This document shows, piece by piece, positions 1 to 5,204 of a DNA stretch of 6,539 nucleotides. A program made the position numbers and the translations under genes. The stretch lies in the NCBI GenBank assembly GCA_902461475.1, contig CABPXX010000077.1, forward strand, positions 1 through 6,539, in the 5' to 3' direction. Numbering within the stretch: position 1 is the first letter of the stretch; each line of letters starts with the position of its first letter. The stretch comes from an uncultured Eubacteriales bacterium. GTDB lineage: Bacteria; Bacillota; Clostridia; Oscillospirales; Oscillospiraceae. The notes under the pieces are model-generated. The model saw nothing but the letters and a program-made list of their open reading frames with translations. It was not told the DNA's origin and made no database searches.

Positions 1-269
1 CAGGCACACACCAGACCGCCCACCAGGCCGCCCAGCACACAGGCCATAGCCACCAGCTGCAACTGGGCATTCTCCCGCAGCAGCCCAGAGGAAATGGCCG
101 CCGCCCCGGCCAATAGCACCAGCAGCTCCACCACAATGGCCACCACGCCCCCCAAAGCCACGCCCAAAACCATCTGGGTCGGGCCTCCCGGTTTCACATC
201 GTCTTTGCGCAAAAAAAGCACCCCTTTCCACATGGTTGTTTCACCATATGCAAAGGGGTTGCTTCTCAT
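1..269 (-). CDS. Small multi-spanning membrane protein, TIGR04086/YrzE-like (3' end cut by window edge)
   Basis: The reading frame starts at the ATG at 269 and runs off the left edge after 89 codons, so only the N-terminal part is seen. A short polar N-terminus (MRSNPFAYGE...) is followed by a hydrophobic, Gly/Val/Leu-rich stretch of about 30 residues starting QMVLGVALGGVV, then a second one starting QLVAMACVLGGLVGG. This is an integral membrane protein with at least two helices. An in-frame ATG at 233 is also possible, but the 269 start has a GTAAGG Shine-Dalgarno that overlaps the yajC stop codon, so translational coupling to yajC is likely. In Firmicutes a small membrane protein of the TIGR04086 family (B. 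subtilis YrzE) commonly follows yajC. The family call rests on this position and the membrane profile, not on a clear motif. Its function is not known to me. Confidence 0.7.
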   Translation of the reverse strand, partial: MRSNPFAYGETTMWKGVLFLRKDDVKPGGPTQMVLGVALGGVVAIVVELLVLLAGAAAISSGLLRENAQLQLVAMACVLGGLVGGLVCA

Positions 270-276
270 GCGGACC

Positions 277-594
277 TTACTTATCCTTCTTGTCCTTCTT
301 CTCCTGAGTGGTGACATCCTGCTCAGCCTGGGTGCCCTTGCTGGAGATGGCCCACTTGGTGAACTCGATGCGCACACGGTCGGCGCCGGTCTCCATGACG
401 ATGGTCTCCTCCTTGATGGCACAGATGGTACCCACGATACCGCCGATGGTGGTGATCTGGTCCCCCACCTTCAGGCTGGCGCGCATGGCGGCCGCTTCCT
501 TCTTCTTCTTGCTCTCGGGACGGATGAGCAGGAAGTAGAACACGGCGATCATGATGAGGATCATAAGAACGCTAGACATTGCTTCGGCAGGCAT
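277..594 (-). CDS. yajC: YajC, preprotein translocase subunit
   Basis: This encodes a 105-residue protein with the YajC layout: one N-terminal membrane helix (about residues 7-24) ending in the family hallmark FLLIRP, then a basic stretch (ESKKKKEA), then a small cytoplasmic domain with VGDQITTIGGIVGTI (residues 43-57). The C-terminus is a charged, lysine-rich tail. YajC is a non-essential accessory of the SecYEG-SecDF membrane protein export machinery. The ATG at 594 is preceded by GAAGGAGA at good spacing; an internal ATG five codons in is less well placed. The gene lies 101 nt downstream of tgt, as in the conserved ruvAB-queA-tgt-yajC order of Firmicutes, and 7 nt ahead of the small membrane protein gene. 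A promoter of its own is visible in the gap. Confidence 0.95.
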   Translation of the reverse strand: MPAEAMSSVLMILIMIAVFYFLLIRPESKKKKEAAAMRASLKVGDQITTIGGIVGTICAIKEETIVMETGADRVRIEFTKWAISSKGTQAEQDVTTQEKKDKKDK

Positions 595-644
595 ACAACG
601 ATTCTCCTTCTATGTGTGGATTGTAAAAAGATACATCACGTGTC

Positions 645-673
645 ATTATACCCGGATTATCCCTGAAACACAA
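645..673 (-). promoter_or_regulatory. Candidate sigma-A promoter for yajC
   Basis: Read on the minus strand, TTGTGT (673-668) is followed after exactly 17 nt by a consensus TATAAT (650-645). The -10 box is perfect, but the -35 box keeps only the TTG. A start near 638 would give a leader of about 44 nt ahead of the yajC ATG. No terminator hairpin is visible between tgt and this site, so the promoter probably adds to read-through from queA-tgt. Confidence 0.55.
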
Positions 674-695
674 GCCCTATTTTCCGCTCCAGACG

Positions 696-1829
696 TCAGG
701 GCATCCGCTGAGCCAGTTTCTCCGAGTATTCCGCCCGGAACTGCTGGAAGGTGCCCTCGTCCAGGGCCTGACGGATGCGCTCCATGAGCTTATTGTAGAA
801 GTACAGGTTGTGCATGACAGCCAGACGCAGCCCCAGCATCTCCCCGGCAGTAAACAGGTGGCGCACATAGGCCCGAGAGAAGTTGCGGCACACGGGGCAG
901 TCACACTCGGGGTCGATGGGTAACTCATCGGTCTTATACCGCTCATTTTTCATGTTCATCCACCCGCTCCAGGTAAACAGCTTGCCGTGGCGGGCGTTGC
1001 GGGCGGGCATGACGCAGTCAAAGAAGTCCACGCCCCGGGCCACGCCCTCGATGATGTTGGAGGGCGTCCCCACCCCCATGAGGTAGCGAGGCTTATCCTG
1101 GGGCATATGGGGCTCCACGGCATCGATGATGTCGTACATCACCTGGGTGGGCTCGCCCACCGCCAGGCCGCCGATGGCGTAGCCGTCGCACTCCACCTTA
1201 GCCGTCTCCTGTATGTGCCAGATGCGCAGGTCCGGGAAGGTGGCACCTTGGTTGATGCCAAAGAGCATCTGGCCGGGGTTGACACAGTCAGGCTGGGCGT
1301 TGAGCTTGTCGTGCTCGTCCTTACACCGCTTCAGCCACCGCAGAGTCCGCTCACAGGAGGCCTTAGCATACTCGTAGGTGGCAGGGTTCTCCACGCACTC
1401 GTCAAAGGCCATGGCAATGTCGCTACCCAGGTTGGACTGGATGCGCATGGACTCCTCAGGGCCCATGAAGATCTTGCGCCCGTCCAGGTGGGAGGCAAAG
1501 GTCACCCCTTCTTCGGTGATCTTGCGCAGCCCGGACAGGGAGAACACCTGGAAGCCACCGGAGTCGGTGAGCATGGGCCCGTCCCAGCGCATGAACTTGT
1601 GCAGGCCGCCCATCTGGCGCACCACGTCATCGCCGGGACGCAGGTGGAGGTGGTAGGTGTTGGACAGCTCCACCTGGCAGCCGATGTCCTTGAGGTCAAA
1701 GGCGGACAGGCCACCCTTGATGGCCCCCTGGGTGCCCACATTCATGAACACCGGGGTCTGGACGGTGCCGTGGGGAGTGGTGAACTGGCCCCGGCGGGCC
1801 TTTCCCTCAGTTTTCAACAATTCAAACAT
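696..1829 (-). CDS. tgt: tRNA-guanine transglycosylase (queuine tRNA-ribosyltransferase)
   Basis: This is a complete 377-residue Tgt, the usual length. The enzyme swaps guanine-34 in the anticodon wobble position of Asp, Asn, His and Tyr tRNAs for the queuosine precursor preQ1. The TIM-barrel signatures are all present: TDSGGFQVFSL with the general-acid Asp89, FDEC with Asp143, GGLAVGE (220-226), and FDCVMPARNARHG with the nucleophile Asp271. The zinc site is C309-x-C311-x2-C314 with His340. The ATG at 1829 is chosen because it has AAAGGAGA just upstream and matches the family N-terminus (MFELLKTEGKARRG). The open frame continues further upstream, but only through queA sequence. It starts 23 nt after the queA stop, so the two queuosine genes are co-transcribed. 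QueA acts on the preQ1-tRNA that Tgt makes. Confidence 0.97.
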   Translation of the reverse strand: MFELLKTEGKARRGQFTTPHGTVQTPVFMNVGTQGAIKGGLSAFDLKDIGCQVELSNTYHLHLRPGDDVVRQMGGLHKFMRWDGPMLTDSGGFQVFSLSGLRKITEEGVTFASHLDGRKIFMGPEESMRIQSNLGSDIAMAFDECVENPATYEYAKASCERTLRWLKRCKDEHDKLNAQPDCVNPGQMLFGINQGATFPDLRIWHIQETAKVECDGYAIGGLAVGEPTQVMYDIIDAVEPHMPQDKPRYLMGVGTPSNIIEGVARGVDFFDCVMPARNARHGKLFTWSGWMNMKNERYKTDELPIDPECDCPVCRNFSRAYVRHLFTAGEMLGLRLAVMHNLYFYNKLMERIRQALDEGTFQQFRAEYSEKLAQRMP

Positions 1830-1852
1830 GTGTGTCTCCTTTTCGCTGCATG

Positions 1853-2870
1853 TCAAGAGATGAACATGGCATCTCCAAAGCTGAAGAATCGGTATCGGTT
1901 CTCCACCGCCTCCTTGTAAGCCGCCAGCACATGCTCCCGGCCCGCCAGGGCGGACACCAGCATGATGAGGGTGGACTCGGGCAGGTGGAAGTTGGTGATG
2001 AGGCCGTCCAGCACCTTGAAGCGGTAGCCGGGGTAGATGAAGATGTTGGTCCACCCCGCCTTGGCCTCCATGGTGCCGTCCTCGTTGGCCCAACTCTCAA
2101 TGGTGCGGCAGGAGGTGGTACCCACACAGATGACCCGGCCTCCGGCGGCCTTGGTGGCGTTGATGACGTCCGCCGTCTCCTGGGAGATGACGCAGTACTC
2201 CGAGTGCATCTCGTGGTCGGTGACCTCCTCCGCCTTCACCGGGCGGAAGGTACCCAGTCCCACGTGGAGGGTGACATAGCACACCTTCACCCCCATGTCC
2301 TGGACCTGCTGCAACAGCTCCGGGGTAAAGTGCAGGCCAGCGGTGGGCGGCAGAGCCCACTACTTTGGAGTACACCGTCTGGTATCGCTCAGAGTCCTCC
2401 AATTCCTCCTTGATGTAGGGAGGCAGGGGCATTTTGCCCAGCTTCTCCAGGGTCTCTAAAAAGATGCCCTCGTGGTCGAAGCGGACCAGGCGGTTGCCGC
2501 CCTCCACTTCCCCCACCACCTCAGCGGTGAGCTCTCCGTTGCCGAAGGTGATTTTGGCCCCAGTGTGCAGCTTCTTGCCCGGGCGCACCAGGCACTCCCA
2601 GACCTTCTCGCCCCGGTCAATGAGCAGCAGCACCTCACAGGCCCCGCCGGTGCTGCGGTGGCCCAGCAGACGGGCGGGCAGCACCCGGCTGTCGTTGAGC
2701 ACCAGGCAGTCCCCCGCCCGCAGCAGCTTGGGCAGGTCGTAGAAGTGCATGTGCTGGGTTTCCCCTGTCACCTTGTCCAAGGTCAGCAGCCGGGAGGCGT
2801 CCCGCCGCTCCAGGGGCGTCTGGGCAATGAGTTCTTCCGGCAAATCAAAATAAAAATCAGATGTTTTCAC
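1853..2870 (-). pseudogene. queA: QueA, S-adenosylmethionine:tRNA ribosyltransferase-isomerase, interrupted by a frameshift
   Basis: QueA transfers and rearranges the ribose of S-adenosylmethionine onto preQ1-tRNA to give epoxyqueuosine, the step after Tgt. The gene is read in two frames. The first runs from the GTG at 2870 (start [16 protein letters not shown]) to about 2349, ending [13 protein letters not shown]. The second runs from about 2347 to the TGA at 1853-1855 and begins [12 protein letters not shown], then [37 protein letters not shown] and [13 protein letters not shown]. The family normally reads GSAAAPTAGLHF here, so about 2 or 5 nt appear to be missing in the GC-rich stretch 2343-2351. 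Restored, the protein would be about 339-340 residues, the normal length. The GTG start has GGTGGG about 7 nt upstream and gives the canonical family N-terminus; no better ATG exists in frame. As written, the product would be a truncated protein of roughly 174 QueA residues plus an unrelated tail. All other motifs are intact, so a sequencing or assembly error, or a very recent mutation, is more likely than an old pseudogene. Confidence 0.9.
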
Positions 2871-2936
2871 AATTTTCCCACCGTTCTCGCCATCATTTCC
2901 CCGGCATACCTTCTTGAGCGCACACATACAATGCTC

Positions 2937-2977
2937 TGTCCCCTCCCCGCTTCCACCTTGGGGCGGGCCGGGGGACA
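2937..2977. repeat. GC-rich imperfect inverted repeat in the queA leader
   Basis: TGTCCCC (2937-2943) pairs with GGGGACA (2971-2977). After a small internal loop, CCCGC (2946-2950) pairs with GCGGG (2963-2967), leaving a 12-nt apical loop. This makes a 12-bp, mostly G-C stem about 67 nt upstream of the queA GTG. No T-run follows it in the queA direction, so it is not an ordinary terminator for that transcript. Its role is unknown. Confidence 0.5.
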
Positions 2978-3000
2978 CGAAAAAAATTTCCTTTTTTTCG
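2978..3000. repeat. A-tract/T-tract inverted repeat upstream of the asd promoter
   Basis: CG followed by seven A (2978-2986) pairs with seven T followed by CG (2992-3000) across a 5-nt loop, a 9-bp stem. The sequence ends about 20 nt upstream of the asd -35 box. It could act as bent DNA or a distal UP-like element. In the queA direction it would form a weak hairpin next to the GC-rich repeat. Which role applies, if any, cannot be told from sequence alone. Confidence 0.45.
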
Positions 3001-3020
3001 CCGGATATGGAAATGATAAA

Positions 3021-3049
3021 TTGACACTTTAATGCGATAATGTTATGAT
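3021..3049 (+). promoter_or_regulatory. Sigma-A promoter of the asd-dapA-dapB operon
   Basis: A consensus -35 box TTGACA (3021-3026) is followed by exactly 17 nt and a TATGAT -10 box (3044-3049), which matches TATAAT at five of six positions. Transcription would start near 3056-3058, giving a leader of about 128 nt ahead of the asd GTG. The leader's first hairpin begins almost at the predicted RNA 5' end. Confidence 0.85.
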
Positions 3050-3058
3050 GTCTAGTAA

Positions 3059-3110
3059 GTATTTCGTCGAACTGGGTGGACAGCGGATATCCCTCTACCT
3101 CGACGCATAC
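3059..3110 (+). promoter_or_regulatory. Structured leader hairpin of the asd mRNA (unclassified)
   Basis: Three consecutive helices stack. GTAT (3059-3062) pairs with ATAC (3107-3110). CGTCGA (3065-3070) pairs with TCGACG (3100-3105). After a 4-nt ACTG bulge, GGTGGA (3075-3080) pairs with TCTACC (3094-3099) with one G-U pair. That is 16 bp closing a 13-nt loop, CAGCGGATATCCC. The loop bases CAGCG (3081-3085) can also pair with CGCTG (3110-3114), which would form an H-type pseudoknot. I do not recognise the structure as a known riboswitch class. Structure and position are read from sequence; a regulatory role is inference. Confidence 0.5.
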
Positions 3111-3118
3111 GCTGTTCT

Positions 3119-3148
3119 ATTATAATACAACATCCGCCCACGTTTCAA
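3119..3148 (-). promoter_or_regulatory. Candidate leftward promoter for queA-tgt, facing the asd promoter
   Basis: On the minus strand, TTGAAA (3148-3143) and a perfect TATAAT (3124-3119) are separated by 18 nt, matching 11 of 12 consensus positions. It would start near 3112 and give a queA leader of about 240 nt that crosses the asd promoter. The -10 lies in the perfect palindrome TATTATAATA (3118-3127), so a rightward TATAAT also exists, but that one has no acceptable -35 box. A weaker alternative leftward promoter is TAGACA (3054-3049), 17 nt, TAAAGT (3031-3026). Confidence 0.5.
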
Positions 3149-3176
3149 CCACTTCTTTCCCGTGGGCAGGAGGAGG
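3136..3176 (+). promoter_or_regulatory. asd ribosome-binding site with an adjacent hairpin
   Basis: GCCCACG (3136-3142) pairs perfectly with CGTGGGC (3161-3167) across an 18-nt loop. The next base begins the strong Shine-Dalgarno AGGAGGAGG (3168-3176), which lies 8 nt before the GTG at 3185. The hairpin leaves the Shine-Dalgarno unpaired and has no T-run, so it is not a terminator. It may stabilise or tune translation initiation. The Shine-Dalgarno decides the GTG start, because the nearby ATG at 3189 opens a frame that stops after three codons. Confidence 0.65.
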
Positions 3177-3184
3177 TCATTTCC

Positions 3185-4273
3185 GTGCATGAATACAAAG
3201 TAGGTATCATCGGCGCCACCGGCATGGTGGGCCAGCGTTTCGTCACCCTGTTGGCCAACCACCCCTGGTTCCGCCTCACCGTTCTGGCCGCCAGCCCCCG
3301 CTCTGCCGGGAAGCGGTATGAGGAGGCCGTGGCGGGCCGCTGGGCCATGGACGTGCCCATCCCCGAGGTGGCAAAGGACATGGTGCTGCTCAGCGCCCAC
3401 AACGACGTGGAGGCTATTGCCAGCCAGGTGGACTTTGTCTTCTCCGCTGTGGACATGTCCAAGGACGCCATTCAGGCCCTGGAGGAGACCTATGCCCGCC
3501 ACGAGTGCCCGGTGGTGTCCAACAACTCCGCCCATCGCTGGACTCCCGACGTGCCCATGGTGATTCCCGAGGTCAACCCCCAGCACCTGGAGGTCATCCC
3601 CGCCCAGAAGCAGCGGCTAGGCACCCAGCGCGGCTTTATCGCCGTGAAATCCAACTGCTCCATCCAGAGCTATGTTCCCGCCCTCACTCCCCTGCTGGGC
3701 TACGGCATTGAGAAGATTCTGGTGTGCACCTATCAGGCCATCTCTGGAGCGGGTAAGACCTTTGAGACCTGGCCGGAGATGGTGGATAACCTGATCCCCT
3801 ACATCGGCGGCGAGGAGGAGAAAAGCGAGCAGGAGCCCCTGAAGGTGTGGGGCCGGGTGGAAAACGGGGTCATTGTCAACGCAGACGCCCCCGCCATCAC
3901 CGCCCAATGCCTGCGGGTGCCCGTGTCCAACGGCCACACCGCCGCTGTCTTTGTCACTTTTAAAAACAAGCCCACTGAGGAGCAGATGAAGGAGGCCTGG
4001 CGCACCTATCAAGGCCGGGCCCAGGAGTTGAAGCTGCCCACCGCTCCTCAGCAGTTCCTCCACTACTTTGAGGAGCCCGACCGTCCCCAGGCCAAGCTGG
4101 ACCGGGAGCTGGAGGGCGGTATGGCCGTCTCCGTGGGTCGTCTGCGCCCCGACACCCAGTACGACTACAAGTTTGTCTCCCTCTCCCACAACACCCTGCG
4201 GGGCGCCGCCGGCGGCGCGGTGCTGCTGGCCGAGCTTTTATGTGCGGAGGGGTACATTGAGCCCGTCCGCTAA
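3185..4273 (+). CDS. asd: Aspartate-semialdehyde dehydrogenase, archaeal/fungal-type
   Basis: The enzyme reduces aspartyl phosphate with NADPH to aspartate semialdehyde, the branch point to DAP/lysine, threonine and methionine. The protein has 362 residues. The N-terminal Rossmann loop GATGMVGQ lies at 10-17. The catalytic cysteine is Cys158 in KSNCSIQ, followed by Gln184 in YQAISGAG, Arg244 in CLRVPVSNG and the general base His251 in NGHTAA. The Cys-Gln and Arg-His spacings (26 and 7) equal those known in H. influenzae Asd, so the active site looks complete. The SNCSIQ motif and overall sequence resemble the archaeal/fungal branch (TIGR00978-like) rather than the E. coli type. The GTG start is supported by AGGAGGAGG 8 nt upstream. 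It is the first gene of the asd-dapA-dapB operon, and its stop lies 33 nt before dapA. Confidence 0.96.
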   Translation: MHEYKVGIIGATGMVGQRFVTLLANHPWFRLTVLAASPRSAGKRYEEAVAGRWAMDVPIPEVAKDMVLLSAHNDVEAIASQVDFVFSAVDMSKDAIQALEETYARHECPVVSNNSAHRWTPDVPMVIPEVNPQHLEVIPAQKQRLGTQRGFIAVKSNCSIQSYVPALTPLLGYGIEKILVCTYQAISGAGKTFETWPEMVDNLIPYIGGEEEKSEQEPLKVWGRVENGVIVNADAPAITAQCLRVPVSNGHTAAVFVTFKNKPTEEQMKEAWRTYQGRAQELKLPTAPQQFLHYFEEPDRPQAKLDRELEGGMAVSVGRLRPDTQYDYKFVSLSHNTLRGAAGGAVLLAELLCAEGYIEPVR

Positions 4274-4306
4274 TCCATGAATTTGAAAAAGAAAGGAAGT
4301 TGCCCT

Positions 4307-5194
4307 ATGCGCACACCCGTGTTCACCGGTTCCTGTCCGGCGCTGGTCACACCCTTTGACCAAAACGGCGCCATCAATTACGACGCCTTCGGCAAACTCA
4401 TCGACGCGCAAATTGAAGCCGGGGTGGATGCCGTGTGCGTCTGCGGCACCACCGGCGAGTCCGCCACCATGTCCATTCGGGAGCACATCGCCGCCGTGGA
4501 GTTCTGCGTCAAGCGGGTCAATCACCGAGTCAAGGTGATCGCCGGAGCGGGCAGCAACGACACCTCCGCCGCGGTCTACCTGTCCCAGCACGCCCAGGAC
4601 TCCGGAGCCGATGCCCTGCTCCACGTCACCCCCTACTACAACAAGGCCAGCCAGACCGGCCTCATCCGCCATTACGAGTACATCGCCGACCGGGTGGACC
4701 TGCCCATCATCCTCTACAACGTGCCCAGCCGCACCGGGGTGTCCTTCACCGCCGAGACCTACCGTCACCTGTCCCAGAACCCCCAGTTCAACGGCGTGAA
4801 GGAGGCCTCCGGCAACTTCTCCCTGCTGGCCCACACCCGTTTCCTGTGCGGAGATGACTTCTACATCTGGTCGGGCAACGACGACCAGGTGGTGCCCATG
4901 ATGGCCCTGGGGGCTAAGGGCGTCATCTCTGTGGCCTCCAACCTCATTCCCGAGGTGATGGTGAAGATGACCAAGCTGTGCCTGGACAACGACTTCGAGG
5001 CCGCCTCCAAGCTGCAAATCAAGTACATGGACCTCATCGACGCCCTGTTCCTGGAGGTCAACCCCATTCCCATCAAGGCCGCTTTGAACCTGATGGGAAT
5101 GGAGATGGGTGGACTGCGCCTGCCCCTGTGCGAGATGTCCGAGAAGAACCTGGAGACTCTGCGTAGTTCCATGGCCCGCATGGGTCTTCTGTGA
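4307..5194 (+). CDS. dapA: 4-hydroxy-tetrahydrodipicolinate synthase
   Basis: DapA condenses pyruvate with aspartate semialdehyde, the Asd product, in the first committed step to diaminopimelate and lysine. The protein has 295 residues, normal for this TIM-barrel aldolase family. The active site is complete: GTTGES (47-52) with Thr48, Tyr111 in PYYNK, Tyr137 and Arg142 in YNVPSRTG, and the Schiff-base Lys165 in GVKEASG. The spacings equal those of E. coli DapA (T44, Y107, Y133, R138, K161). The ATG at 4307 is chosen because AGGAAG lies 7 nt upstream and the product then starts MRTPVFTGSCPALVTPF as in the family. An in-frame ATG at 4277 would add ten lysine-rich residues and put the ribosome-binding site inside the gene. 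It is cytoplasmic, and 10 nt separate its stop from dapB. Confidence 0.97.
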   Translation: MRTPVFTGSCPALVTPFDQNGAINYDAFGKLIDAQIEAGVDAVCVCGTTGESATMSIREHIAAVEFCVKRVNHRVKVIAGAGSNDTSAAVYLSQHAQDSGADALLHVTPYYNKASQTGLIRHYEYIADRVDLPIILYNVPSRTGVSFTAETYRHLSQNPQFNGVKEASGNFSLLAHTRFLCGDDFYIWSGNDDQVVPMMALGAKGVISVASNLIPEVMVKMTKLCLDNDFEAASKLQIKYMDLIDALFLEVNPIPIKAALNLMGMEMGGLRLPLCEMSEKNLETLRSSMARMGLL

Positions 5195-5204
5195 GGGCTG
5201 CCCC

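Larger units (their letters stand above)
2871..3184. other. Intergenic region between divergent queA and asd: promoters and inverted repeats, no gene
   Basis: This 314-nt stretch holds no convincing coding sequence. It is much more AT-rich between about 2978 and 3130 than the flanking genes. From left to right it contains a GC-rich inverted repeat (2937-2977), an A-tract/T-tract inverted repeat (2978-3000), the rightward asd promoter (3021-3049), a bulged long hairpin (3059-3110), a leftward promoter candidate (3119-3148), and a hairpin abutting the asd ribosome-binding site (3136-3167). No match to the lysine riboswitch core or a full T-box was recognised. Confidence 0.85.

Noticed and set aside
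94..666. Open frame on the plus strand opposite yajC and the small membrane protein
   Set aside because: It is an antisense shadow. The minus-strand genes have proper Shine-Dalgarno sites, starts and recognisable membrane/YajC features.
987..1919. Long open frame on the plus strand opposite tgt
   Set aside because: It is an antisense shadow caused by high GC. The minus strand encodes a complete Tgt with all catalytic and zinc residues.
2343..2351. Programmed ribosomal frameshift in queA
   Set aside because: There is no slippery heptamer or stimulatory signal at the site, the family is not known for recoding, and the missing 2 or 5 nt fit a plain deletion or sequence error better.
3071..3088. 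T-box-like string (GGGTGGACAGCGG) in the asd leader
   Set aside because: It resembles the T-box GGGTGGnACCGCG only partly. There is no room for a Stem I after the predicted start, and no terminator with a T-run follows.
2871..3184. Lysine riboswitch upstream of asd
   Set aside because: The plus-strand leader is about 128 nt, too short, and lacks the lysine riboswitch core. A GAGGTAGAGG string exists only on the minus strand at the hairpin, as a by-product of its stem.
3076..3192. Possible 38-residue Ser/Thr-rich leader peptide starting GTG and overlapping the asd start
   Set aside because: No Shine-Dalgarno precedes the GTG and the frame has no lysine codons. The threonine richness is suggestive of attenuation but there is no terminator hairpin.
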